From JAUIAI01 sp963732405 (GTDB lineage Bacteria; Pseudomonadota; Gammaproteobacteria; Burkholderiales; Burkholderiaceae_E), in the NCBI GenBank assembly GCA_963732405.1, contig CAVSZG010000003.1:186001-250000 (forward strand): 64,000 nucleotides of DNA, in the 5' to 3' direction. The number at the start of each line of letters is the position of its first letter. Within the stretch, counting starts at the first letter, position 1. Below the pieces are notes generated by a model. The model saw nothing but the letters and a program-made list of their open reading frames with translations, did no database searches and was not told the origin of the DNA. Positions 27,257-35,341 of this stretch are shown piece after piece. The translations under genes were made by a program, and so were the position numbers.

Positions 27257-27399
27257 AGCCGTTGCGCGAGGAGGTAGCCTACGTTGCCTATCACTTTCAT
27301 TGGTCGAATCGGCAGATCATGGCAATGGTGCATCAGGAGCGACGGATATGGGTTGCGGAGATCGGCAAGATCAACCGGAGGCTTCATGAAAGTGCGTAG
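27238..27399 (+). CDS. DUF6760-family small eCIS protein, start unclear
   Basis: This short frame encodes about 50 residues with a strong family signature: PLEPLREEVAYVAYHFHW, then an ERRIWVAEIGKINRR helix. DUF6760 proteins of this kind stand between the hub chaperone and second tube genes in eCIS clusters. No ATG or GTG exists where the family usually starts; codons after the upstream stop are CCT GGG GGA GTC TGG CGC TAC. A GGGGGAG ribosome-like site lies just before GTC/TGG. The first standard start is a TTG at 27262, which would drop the conserved first residues. The start at 27238 is a placeholder. Confidence 0.7.
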   Translation, partial: VWRYPLEPLREEVAYVAYHFHWSNRQIMAMVHQERRIWVAEIGKINRRLHESA

Positions 27400-27439
27400 T
27401 TTGCGAGGTTGACAGCCCAACCAGCATGAGGAAGAGACA

Positions 27440-27886
27440 GTGTCCAGAACTGGCGAGCGGCGTGATCCTTATCTTTCCTTCAACTTCCGCGTTGAGATCG
27501 AAGGTCTCATCACGGGCGGGTTCAGCGAATGCGCTGGCCTGATGGTTGAGATCGAGACCAAGGAGTACAGGGAGGGCGGCGTCAATGACTTCGTTGACCG
27601 GTTCTCTGGGCGAGTCAGGCATCCGCCTCTGGTGTTCAAGCGAGGCATCAGCGACATCGACGGTCTTTGGGACTGGTATCAAGACGTGATCAAGGGGAAG
27701 GTTCGCCGAAAAAACGGATCAATCTATCTGCTGGATCGTGGCGGTGAGTCCGCCATGCACTGGGACTTTAAAGATGCGTTTCCCTGCAAGTGGACGGGCC
27801 CGGAGTTCAGGTCTGACAGCAGCAGTGTGGCGTTCGAAAGCGTCGAACTGGTTCATCGCGGGATACGATGGAGGAAAGACGCGTGA
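27440..27886 (+). CDS. eCIS inner tube protein 2 / tube initiator (Afp5-like)
   Basis: This 148-residue paralogue of the first tube protein has a GTG start (SRTGERRDPYLSFNFRVEIEG) and conserved KEYREGG, LVFKRGISDIDGLWDWYQ and FKDAFPCKWTGPEF. In Afp/PVC the second tube-like protein forms the ring linking spike and LysM adaptor to the needle shaft. Its position directly before the adaptor genes supports that role. The stop overlaps the GTG of the next gene (GTGA). Confidence 0.9.
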   Translation: MSRTGERRDPYLSFNFRVEIEGLITGGFSECAGLMVEIETKEYREGGVNDFVDRFSGRVRHPPLVFKRGISDIDGLWDWYQDVIKGKVRRKNGSIYLLDRGGESAMHWDFKDAFPCKWTGPEFRSDSSSVAFESVELVHRGIRWRKDA

Positions 27887-28995
27887 GTAGTGCGCCTGAT
27901 GCTGTGTGGCCGCTGCGACTTCGGCGCCGCCACATCATCTCCGTCGGCATCATCGACACTCGTTCCGTGCTGGATCGCTATCTGCGCTGGAGGCAGTGGT
28001 CGCTGCATCATTGTTCGCACATTGATCGATTACTGGCGCGCCTTGGTGATGTTGGTGATGCATCGGACGCGTCTGATGTCGTGACGCAGGTGCCGGGGCA
28101 GTTGCCTGTCTGGTTTCGGGACACAACATTGTCTATGCCGGTTGGGCCGCTTGAACCGTTGCACGAATCGGTGTCTGAATTGACATCCGGTCGCACCGGT
28201 GACACGGATCGATCGGAGCTAGTATTGCGAATCCGACGATCACCTCCGCCTCCAGATTTCAACAACGACGCCCAACTTGTCAAACGTTTACCGGTAGAAC
28301 TTGTCGAAGAGTCTCAAGCAGCACCTGCCAGTGTCCGACTCGTTCGGCCAGATGACACGGTCCCTCGCAAGAGACCGATGCCGTCCGATGATCAGTCCGA
28401 TCGGTTGACGGCGGATCCGCGAAGCCGGCGTCAACGCCTGGCCATCAGTTTCCAGGGATCCGTCCCGACTGACAATGTCGGACCTTGGGAACTGAAGAAT
28501 CGTCTGGTGAGTCGTGCGAAGCGGCCGCTCGCGGCCGCTGATAGAAGCCCTCCCTTCCTGGATTCGGGTCTGGCGCGAGAGAAGGAATGGGCCGGCCCGG
28601 CAGGTAAGGTCCTGGCGACACCGGTCACGCTTGACGATGTGAACTCGTCAGTCAGTCGGATCGGGTCATTTGCGGTATCAAGACCGGTTGAACTCATCTG
28701 GCGTGCGCAGCAGCCGCCAGCAGGGGTAGAGGAACGAGTTTCGGTCGAGACCCGGATGCCCGGTCGGCCGGCCAGCTTCGTCAGGAATGCATGGGTCGAC
28801 TCGCCTCCATTACCGACGATCGCTCCCGGCGGGTTGATCAACGTGGCAAGGCCAGAACCGGCAATGAGTCCGGTGCAGCCGCCGGCCGGTGTCAACTCTG
28901 TGGATCTGCGGGACCTGGTGGATCGAGTGAGCGATCGGATTCTGCGCCGGATCGCCATTGATATCGAACGACGAGGAGGGCGTTCATGGCCTTAG
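27883..28995 (+). CDS. eCIS protein of unknown function with long linker and conserved basic C-terminus
   Basis: This protein has about 370 residues. The GTG at 27883 has GAGGAAA about 8 bases upstream and overlaps the previous stop; an ATG at 27868 is less likely. Residues 1-55 look folded and basic (WPLRLRRRHIISVGIIDTRS). The middle 270 residues are rich in Pro, Arg, Ser and acidic residues with little predicted order. The last 30 residues (VDLRDLVDRVSDRILRRIAI then DIERRGG) form an amphipathic helix like that ending several eCIS proteins at this position. It sits where small Afp6-type genes are found but is much longer. Function unknown. Confidence 0.65.
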   Translation: MSSAPDAVWPLRLRRRHIISVGIIDTRSVLDRYLRWRQWSLHHCSHIDRLLARLGDVGDASDASDVVTQVPGQLPVWFRDTTLSMPVGPLEPLHESVSELTSGRTGDTDRSELVLRIRRSPPPPDFNNDAQLVKRLPVELVEESQAAPASVRLVRPDDTVPRKRPMPSDDQSDRLTADPRSRRQRLAISFQGSVPTDNVGPWELKNRLVSRAKRPLAAADRSPPFLDSGLAREKEWAGPAGKVLATPVTLDDVNSSVSRIGSFAVSRPVELIWRAQQPPAGVEERVSVETRMPGRPASFVRNAWVDSPPLPTIAPGGLINVARPEPAMSPVQPPAGVNSVDLRDLVDRVSDRILRRIAIDIERRGGRSWP

Positions 28996-29696
28996 CCAAG
29001 ATCGAACTCACGCCCCTGGATAAGCGCGGCAACCGACAATCGCTGCGGAAATTCAAGGTGTTGTTCAATCCGGAATCGTATTCGATTTCAAAGTCGGTGA
29101 GCTGGGGCGGTGCGAGCTCAAAGACCAATCCATCTTCCGGAGACCGGGAGTCGACAAGCCGAAAGTTCAATGCGCCGATGCTCGATTTCGAAGGGGGCGG
29201 CTCTCGGTCACTGACTCTGAATCTTTTCTACGATGTGACTGAACCCATCAATGGCCGCCGCATCAGGGACGTGCGCAAGTTGACCAACAAAATGGTTGCC
29301 TTGACACGAATTGACCGCAGTTTAGGTTATCCACCGATCGTACGCGTCGCCTGGGGACACGCACCGACCGGTGCCGACTTCCCTTTTACCGGTGTGATTA
29401 CCAGCCTGACTCAAACGTTCACACTGTTTTCGAGCGATGGTAAGCCCCTTCGCGCCGATCTCAATGTCACGTTCACCGAATTTCTAAATCCCGAACTCGA
29501 TCAGCGCGAAACCGATCCGGAACTGACATCGCGCCGCGTCAAGCGCGGTGACTCGCTGAGCAGTTTGGCTGCCGAGGTCTATCAGGATCCGGGAGCCTGG
29601 CGGATCATCGCGCAGGCGAATCATATTGACGACCCGCGTCGCGTTGATACGGGGCGACTGCTGTCGGTGCCTGATCTGCTTTCTGGCGAATCGTGA
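28986..29696 (+). CDS. eCIS LysM-containing tube/spike adaptor (Afp7-like)
   Basis: This 236-residue protein is of the Afp7/Pvc7 (gp53-like) type. The N-terminal domain begins MALAKIELTPLD and has VLFNPESYSISKSVSWG, a hallmark of these proteins. The C-terminal 55 residues are a LysM domain (RRVKRGDSLSSLAAEVYQDP ... IAQANHIDDPRRVDTGRLL). In eCIS it bridges the tube initiator and the baseplate hub. It overlaps the preceding gene by 10 bp, and its TGA overlaps the next gene. Confidence 0.92.
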   Translation: MALAKIELTPLDKRGNRQSLRKFKVLFNPESYSISKSVSWGGASSKTNPSSGDRESTSRKFNAPMLDFEGGGSRSLTLNLFYDVTEPINGRRIRDVRKLTNKMVALTRIDRSLGYPPIVRVAWGHAPTGADFPFTGVITSLTQTFTLFSSDGKPLRADLNVTFTEFLNPELDQRETDPELTSRRVKRGDSLSSLAAEVYQDPGAWRIIAQANHIDDPRRVDTGRLLSVPDLLSGES

Positions 29697-30769
29697 TGTC
29701 TCGGCTACCAAGTTTTTTATACCGATTTGCGGACTGTCAGGTACTTCTGAACGGGCTTGTCATTGCCGATACGATGGACACCCGGATTGTTAACGTGGTC
29801 GTCGAAGACCAGGTGGATCTGCCAAGCATGTTCTCGATCGACGTTCGCGCCGGTGAGGTGGAATTGTCGAGGATTCCGTGGCTGAATGGATCCATGATGT
29901 TCGCGATAGGCGACGCGGTCCAGATCAACATGGGGTATGAGAAGCCGGAGGTGTTGATCCGCGGGGAAATCACCGCACTGGATCTGGAGTTCAGTGGCGG
30001 ACATCTGCCCAGATTGACCGTGCGTGGCTATGACAAGCGTCATCGCCTGCAACGTGGCCGCAAGACGCGTACCTTCACCAGTCAGAAGGACAGCGATATT
30101 GTACGACGGATAGCGGGCGAACGAGGGTTCAGGGCTCGGGTGACAGATAGCGAGACTGTTCATGAATTCGTGATGCAGCCGGATCAGAGTGACTGGGAAT
30201 TTCTGACGGAACGCGCTCGGCGCATCAACTTTGAGTTGGTGATGGAGGGGAACGAACTGCTGTTTCGTCGGCGAGGTGAAGGTAGCGGACCGATTGTCTC
30301 GCTGAAACTCGGCGAGGAACTGACCGAATTCACGCCTCGCCTTTCATCAGTCGGACAAATCAGTGAGCTTGTCGTGCGTTCGTGGGACGTGAACAAGAGC
30401 GAGCTTATCACCGCAACCGCGGTCGGTACGTCGGTCCGGGCGATGTCGCGAGACGGAAAGGTCGCGCCAACCCTGGTCTCGGCGGCGTTTGGCACCGCCA
30501 CCGAGACCATCTCGGCGCCACCGTCCGCATTGAATGGCGCTGGAGAAGCCGGCATGCTGGCCAGGGCGAGGCTGGGTATCGTTGCGCTTGGGCTCATTCA
30601 GGCGGACGGCATTTGCTCAGGATCGTCCAGTATTCGGGCCGGCAACATGGTGAGGATTGACGGTGTGGGCAACCGATTCAATGGTGAGTATTACGTCGCC
30701 TCGGCCAGTCATCGCTACGACGGCGATGGCTATTCAACCCATATCAAGACCATGCGGAACTCATCATGA
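29696..30769 (+). CDS. eCIS spike hub, gp27/late-control-D-like (N-terminal half of Afp8/VgrG)
   Basis: This 357-residue protein corresponds to the gp27-like hub half of VgrG. It has RFADCQVLLNG near the start, GYEKPEVLIRGEITALDLEF, LTVRGYDKRHRLQRGRKTRT (phage late-control-D pattern), and EFLTERARRINFELVM. In Afp8 and VgrG this hub is fused to the gp5-like needle; here the needle is the next gene, with overlapping ATGA. The ATG at 29696 (TGATG overlap) is preferred to the GTG at 29693. It forms the trimeric collar that holds the spike. Confidence 0.9.
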   Translation: MSRLPSFLYRFADCQVLLNGLVIADTMDTRIVNVVVEDQVDLPSMFSIDVRAGEVELSRIPWLNGSMMFAIGDAVQINMGYEKPEVLIRGEITALDLEFSGGHLPRLTVRGYDKRHRLQRGRKTRTFTSQKDSDIVRRIAGERGFRARVTDSETVHEFVMQPDQSDWEFLTERARRINFELVMEGNELLFRRRGEGSGPIVSLKLGEELTEFTPRLSSVGQISELVVRSWDVNKSELITATAVGTSVRAMSRDGKVAPTLVSAAFGTATETISAPPSALNGAGEAGMLARARLGIVALGLIQADGICSGSSSIRAGNMVRIDGVGNRFNGEYYVASASHRYDGDGYSTHIKTMRNSS

Positions 30770-31476
30770 GTCAGTTCGATCGCTGGATCGGTAACGAATC
30801 CGAGGGGAAGGCTGCGTCGGGGATCCCCGGCGTGGTGGCAGCCATTGTGACCAATAACGAGGATCCGCAGAAACTCGGACGAGTAAAGGTCCAATTCTCC
30901 TGCTGGGGAGACGCCGTGGAAAGCGCCTGGGCTCGCCTGGTTACACCAATGGCTGGGGATGGGTTCGGTATGTACCTGTTGCCGGACGTTGACGACGAGG
31001 TGTTGGTTGGGTTCGCCCAAGGTGATCCGTGCTGTCCGTATGTGTTGGGCATGCTGTGGAATGGCCGGAATAAGCCGCCTGAGACGAATGAAGATGGCAA
31101 GAATCATCGGCGTTTGGTGCGCTCTCGAAGCGGTCATAGTATTGCCTTCAATGACGAACCCGGAAAGGCAAGCCTGGAGATCGTTTCATCGAGTGGTCAC
31201 ATTGTGCGGCTTACCGACGAGCGTGGTCGAGAGAAGATCGAATTGGTCGACAAAACTGGCGAAAACAGCGTGGTCCTGGATTCAGTCGGGAAATCCATCA
31301 AGATGACAGCGGCAAACAGCATTACGCTCTCGGCGCCTAAAGGGACGATCAAACTCGAGTCGCAACAGCTTGCGCTGAACGCGTCTGCGACCGTGATTGT
31401 CAAGGCTGGTGGCGATCTTCTGGTCGAGTCCAGCTCGATAACCAATATCAAGGGTTCGATGGTGAACATCAACTGA
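30766..31476 (+). CDS. eCIS spike needle, phage baseplate V/gp5-like
   Basis: This 236-residue protein holds the OB-fold and needle half of VgrG: GVVAAIVTNNEDPQKLGRVK (OB fold) and WARLVTPMAGDGFGMYLLP followed by DDEVLVGF. The C-terminal 100 residues are repetitive beta-helix needle sequence (ANSITLSAPKGTIKLESQQ, DLLVESSSITNIKG). It pairs with the preceding hub gene. The needle ends bluntly and is capped by the PAAR protein encoded next. Confidence 0.92.
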   Translation: MSQFDRWIGNESEGKAASGIPGVVAAIVTNNEDPQKLGRVKVQFSCWGDAVESAWARLVTPMAGDGFGMYLLPDVDDEVLVGFAQGDPCCPYVLGMLWNGRNKPPETNEDGKNHRRLVRSRSGHSIAFNDEPGKASLEIVSSSGHIVRLTDERGREKIELVDKTGENSVVLDSVGKSIKMTAANSITLSAPKGTIKLESQQLALNASATVIVKAGGDLLVESSSITNIKGSMVNIN

Positions 31477-31490
31477 CAGAGGGAAATGTC

Positions 31491-31877
31491 ATGGGAGCAT
31501 TCGCCGCGAAGTTCGGAGATCGGATCGTTGCTGTGGATATTCATGTGGTGCTGGTGCCGCCACTTCAACTGACGGCACCATTGCCTCATCCGTTTTCTGG
31601 TGTGCTGATCGGTAAGCTGAGTACGAACGTGCGGATAATGGGAAAATCGGCAGCGGTGGTGGGCAGCACCGCATCGAATCTGCCGCCGCACGTTGCGCAG
31701 GGATCGAGCTTCCTTAAGCCGCCATCCAATCAGGGCACGATTGTCAAGGGCAGTCTGACCGTATTGATCAATGGAAAGTCTGCGGCGCGCATGGGTGATC
31801 AGGCGCTCACCTGCAATGATCCGATCGATGTGCCGGTTGGTCGGGTCATTGCCAACGGCACCGTGATGATCGGATAG
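31491..31877 (+). CDS. eCIS spike tip, PAAR-domain protein
   Basis: This 128-residue PAAR-type tip protein has GVLIGKLSTNVRIMGKSAAV and later GTIVKGSLTVLINGKSAARM plus GDQALTC. The two glycine-rich repeats with conserved His/Cys ligands form the zinc-bound cone that sharpens the spike. It starts 14 bp after the needle gene. There is no C-terminal toxin extension, so the tip itself carries no effector domain. Confidence 0.92.
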   Translation: MGAFAAKFGDRIVAVDIHVVLVPPLQLTAPLPHPFSGVLIGKLSTNVRIMGKSAAVVGSTASNLPPHVAQGSSFLKPPSNQGTIVKGSLTVLINGKSAARMGDQALTCNDPIDVPVGRVIANGTVMIG

Positions 31878-31888
31878 GTCGATACATC

Positions 31889-32284
31889 ATGTCGAGATCA
31901 TTCCTGGGAGCCGGTCTTCGCTTTCCCGTCCGACCCGATGAAGAGGGCGCGCTGCCGTTGGTTACTCTAGAAGATTCTGTACGCCAGTCGATTCAAGTCA
32001 TTCTCGGTACTGCCCGAGGAGAGCGGTTGATGCGGCCCGATTTCGGCTGTGGCATCTACGAACTCGTGTTCGAGCCAAATGACCCGACTACAGCCGGCAA
32101 TATTGCCGAAGCGGTGAGCGAGGCATTGTTACGGTTCGAACCGAGAATTGACGTGGTGGATGTGGAAGTGCAGCCGTCTGCCAAGGTTGATGGTGCGACA
32201 CTTCTGATCGATATCAGCTACCAGGTTCGGGCGACCAACAACGTCTTTAATGTGGTCTATCCGTTTTACCTGGATCAGGGCTAG
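31889..32284 (+). CDS. eCIS baseplate wedge, GPW/gp25-like (Afp9-like)
   Basis: This 131-residue baseplate wedge protein is of the gp25/GPW family. The landmark is LGTARGERLMRPDFGCGIYE, with the conserved Glu-Arg that links sheath to baseplate, then LFEPNDPTT-like and EPRIDVVDVEV strands. The DPTTAGNIAEAVSEAL helix follows. It lies between PAAR and the first baseplate-J gene, the usual eCIS order. Confidence 0.92.
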   Translation: MSRSFLGAGLRFPVRPDEEGALPLVTLEDSVRQSIQVILGTARGERLMRPDFGCGIYELVFEPNDPTTAGNIAEAVSEALLRFEPRIDVVDVEVQPSAKVDGATLLIDISYQVRATNNVFNVVYPFYLDQG

Positions 32285-32294
32285 CGAGATCACC

Positions 32295-33605
32295 ATGCCC
32301 GCCCCGCCGATCGACCCTCGCTCAGCCCACGACATTGAGGTGCAGGTTCGGGATCTAATATCCGTTTATGCGCCGTCCTGGCGGGATTTCGACGCGGCTG
32401 GGCATACCCGATCTGGTGCCAGCGCAGCATTGATCGGAGTATTCGCGCGTTTTGTCCAGATCATCATTGAGCGCCTGAATCAGGTCCCTGAAAAGAATCT
32501 GCTGGCCTTCCTGGATTTGTTGGGCGCGGCGCCTCTTCCGCCGCAATCGGCGCGGGTTCCACTGACGTTTTTTTTGGCCGCTGGCAGTTCGGTCGATGCG
32601 GTGATCCCTGCCGGAACACAGGTTGCGGCACCGGCCGGCAATGGGGCCGCTGCCCCTGTCGTATTCGAGACCGAAGCGCCGTTGGTGGTGACCAGTGCTG
32701 CCTTAGAGGTGGCCCTTACTCGCGATCCGTCGATTGATCGGTATGCCAGGCGAAGCGGCTTGTTGAGCGGCCCTGACTCGAATCCGGTGTTGGTTTTTGA
32801 AGGCGATACTCCGATTGATCATTGCCTTTACATCGCTCAGGATGCTTTGTTCGCGATTCGCACGCTGGATGAACTCAAATTGTCGATCGTCCTGAGCCAG
32901 GATTCCGCTGGTCTTGATCTGCGCCAGTTGGAATGGGGAATTTGGGACGGTGAAAACAGCAGAGCGTTGTCTGTCGCCAGTGATTCGACCGACAATTTGA
33001 GTCGGTCCGGTGAGGTTGTCTTTGACCGACCCGGTTCCATTCCCTTGGTGTCGGTCGATGGCCGGGTCGGTCGGTGGTTGCGCTGTCGTCTGTTGACACC
33101 GATCAACCCGGCCTCGGAGCAACGCGATGGCATGGTGCGGGTCGGGCATCTGCCGACTATTTCGGCGCTGACTCTTGAGGCCCGGCAGGAGGGGCGGGAT
33201 CTGACTGCCGATGCGCTCTTGTTCAATGCCCAGCTGATTGATCAGGATCAGGCCTTTCTACCCTTCGGCGCGCAGCCGAAATTTGGCGACACGTTCTACG
33301 TGGCATGCGGCCTCGCGATGTCGCTGGCGCCTAGTACGGTCAGCATCAGGGTGGTTCTGGTCAATCCGAGTGGCGGGAACCATCCGTCTGTTCCTGATGC
33401 GACCGAATTTGGCATCGAACTGCTGTGGGAACTCTGGGATGCAGTCAGTTGGCGGGCTTCTCGAGCCCGTCGTCGATACGACACAGAAGCTGACGACTTC
33501 TGGCGTCGTGAGTTTCAACCTGCCTGTAATGGGCGGAGTGCGAACGATCGGTGCCGTGCACAGCTGTTGGATTCGCGTGCGAATCGTCGGGGGGAACTAT
33601 GGTGA
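32295..33605 (+). CDS. eCIS baseplate-J-like protein 1 (Afp11-like), N-terminal fragment (frameshift)
   Basis: The ATG at 32295 (MPAPPIDPRSAHDIE) begins an Afp11-type baseplate wedge protein. The normal frame runs to about 33453, through WELWDAVSWR. There the run of three G at 33454-33456 has one base too many; deleting it gives SWRLLEPVVDTTQKLT and joins the frame that ends at 35322. As read, the protein gains an unrelated Arg-rich tail and stops at 33605 after 436 residues. The restored protein is 1008 residues, normal for Afp11. Either a sequencing indel or a real inactivating mutation; reads would decide. Confidence 0.85.
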   Translation: MPAPPIDPRSAHDIEVQVRDLISVYAPSWRDFDAAGHTRSGASAALIGVFARFVQIIIERLNQVPEKNLLAFLDLLGAAPLPPQSARVPLTFFLAAGSSVDAVIPAGTQVAAPAGNGAAAPVVFETEAPLVVTSAALEVALTRDPSIDRYARRSGLLSGPDSNPVLVFEGDTPIDHCLYIAQDALFAIRTLDELKLSIVLSQDSAGLDLRQLEWGIWDGENSRALSVASDSTDNLSRSGEVVFDRPGSIPLVSVDGRVGRWLRCRLLTPINPASEQRDGMVRVGHLPTISALTLEARQEGRDLTADALLFNAQLIDQDQAFLPFGAQPKFGDTFYVACGLAMSLAPSTVSIRVVLVNPSGGNHPSVPDATEFGIELLWELWDAVSWRASRARRRYDTEADDFWRREFQPACNGRSANDRCRAQLLDSRANRRGELW

Positions 33606-35322
33606 GGAGGGTCGGATCGATATTGTCAATCCCCCGACCGGTGCCGCGGAGGATACGCCTCAACAGTTGATTGCGGTCGCACCGACCTTCAAACCACCAT
33701 TGATCAGTGCCCTACGGCTTGACTTGATCACCCTTCTGGCCGATCTCTTGCCGGATTCGATGATCACGTATAACGATTTTCAGTATCGATCGGCTGAAGA
33801 AGCACCGATTGCGCCGTTCACCGCAACACACGATGCGGATCCAGCCCTATACCTGGGTTTTGGTCTGCCTCGTGGTCGGGCCCGCTTTCCAAATGTGGGC
33901 GTGTCGATCTACTGTCTCGCGCCGGCCTTGGTGTTCGGGCAGGCACCTGATAATTCAGCCCCGGTGTTGCCGCCCCAACTCGTTTGGGAGTATTGGAACG
34001 GTGGATCATGGGAGCACCTGACGGTCGCCGACCACACCGCTGCCTTGACGCATTCCGGATTGGTCGAGTGGCTGTCACCTGCTGACTTTTCGCCGGGAAC
34101 GGAGTTCGGCTTGGTCGGGCGATATTGGATTCGAGTACGTTGGTCGGGTGGCGGGTATCGTCATCTGCCGAGGCTGGTCCGGATTCAGTTGAATACTGTG
34201 ATGGCATCGCATTCGAGCACCTGGGTCTGCGAGATGCTGGGTGCCAGTGATGGGAGCAAGAGTCAGACATTCCGCGCGAGTCAGACACCCCTGCTGGTCG
34301 GTCAACGACTCGAAGTCGGTGAATCCGTGCGGCCTGGGCAAACCGGACGGGCGGGTCTCGCACAGGGGCTTGAGGTCACTGGTGAGTCAGCTGGTACGGC
34401 CTGGGTGGCGTGGCAGGAAGTTGGCGATTTTCATGGGTCCGGACCGCTAGACCGGCACTATAGGCTCGATCATCTGAGTGGAGAGGTCCGATTTGGTGAC
34501 GGGATCAATGGCATGATCCCGCCCCTGGGCGGTGCCGCCAATATTCGTCTCGCGCACTATCGTAGTGGTGGTGGCAAGGTGGGAAACCAGCCCGCTGGAT
34601 CGATAACCCAGTTGCAAACGACCATTCCTTCGGTTGATCGGGTGGTTAATCTTGTGTCGGCCAATGGAGGCGCCGATGCGCAGACACTTGCAGACTTCAT
34701 GGAACGGGCGCCACGCGCGAGCCGTCACCTGGGATATGCGGTAACGCAGGAGGACTATGAAGATCTGGCGCTCATGGCCTCACCCGAAGTGACCCGGTCG
34801 AAATGTGTTCCGCTTCTCGATCTTGGCAACGATCCGGATGGCATGGTGTCGAAGGCCGGGACGGTGAGCCTGATCATCGTCCCTCGAACGTCGGTGTCGC
34901 GTCCGTCACCCAGTCAGCAATTGATCGACGACGTGTCCGGGTTTCTTCACGGGCGACGTTCGCCGTTGGTCGACCTGGTGGTGGTAGGGCCGGAGTACAT
35001 TCGCGTTGAGATTGAAGCGGAATTGGCCGTTGAGTCATTGGCGTCGGCCGCCACGCTCGAGGCCGGTGTGCAGCAAGCGCTCGAGCGCTTTCTGCATCCG
35101 CTGACCGGAGGCCCTGACGGCAATGGCTGGCGATTCGGCCGAAAACCGCATCGATCAGACGTCTATACCGTGCTCGAGGCGGCCTCCGGAGTTGATCACG
35201 TCCGATCGCTGAATGTCCTGGAACGGGAGGACCGTCGTGGTGTGGCGAACACCGGCCGGTTTCTGGTCTATTCGGGGCTGCATCGCATCAGCCTCAGTGT
35301 TGTCGACCAACTGCGCAGATAG
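33457..35322 (+). CDS. eCIS baseplate-J-like protein 1, C-terminal fragment
   Basis: This is the continuation of the Afp11-like gene after the extra G. It contains the baseplate-J core: FGDGINGMIPPLG and RLAHYRSGGGKVGNQPAGSI, the two most conserved Afp11 motifs, then the C-terminal domain with RFLHPLTGGPDGNGWRFGR and SDVYTVLEAASGVDHV. The open frame extends back to 33238, but that part is the N-terminal gene read out of phase. No ribosome site supports an independent start. Afp11 and Afp12 heterodimers form the wedges that trigger sheath contraction. Confidence 0.88.
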   Translation, partial: LLEPVVDTTQKLTTSGVVSFNLPVMGGVRTIGAVHSCWIRVRIVGGNYGEEGRIDIVNPPTGAAEDTPQQLIAVAPTFKPPLISALRLDLITLLADLLPDSMITYNDFQYRSAEEAPIAPFTATHDADPALYLGFGLPRGRARFPNVGVSIYCLAPALVFGQAPDNSAPVLPPQLVWEYWNGGSWEHLTVADHTAALTHSGLVEWLSPADFSPGTEFGLVGRYWIRVRWSGGGYRHLPRLVRIQLNTVMASHSSTWVCEMLGASDGSKSQTFRASQTPLLVGQRLEVGESVRPGQTGRAGLAQGLEVTGESAGTAWVAWQEVGDFHGSGPLDRHYRLDHLSGEVRFGDGINGMIPPLGGAANIRLAHYRSGGGKVGNQPAGSITQLQTTIPSVDRVVNLVSANGGADAQTLADFMERAPRASRHLGYAVTQEDYEDLALMASPEVTRSKCVPLLDLGNDPDGMVSKAGTVSLIIVPRTSVSRPSPSQQLIDDVSGFLHGRRSPLVDLVVVGPEYIRVEIEAELAVESLASAATLEAGVQQALERFLHPLTGGPDGNGWRFGRKPHRSDVYTVLEAASGVDHVRSLNVLEREDRRGVANTGRFLVYSGLHRISLSVVDQLRR

Positions 35323-35341
35323 TGATAGGGATACGTCATTC

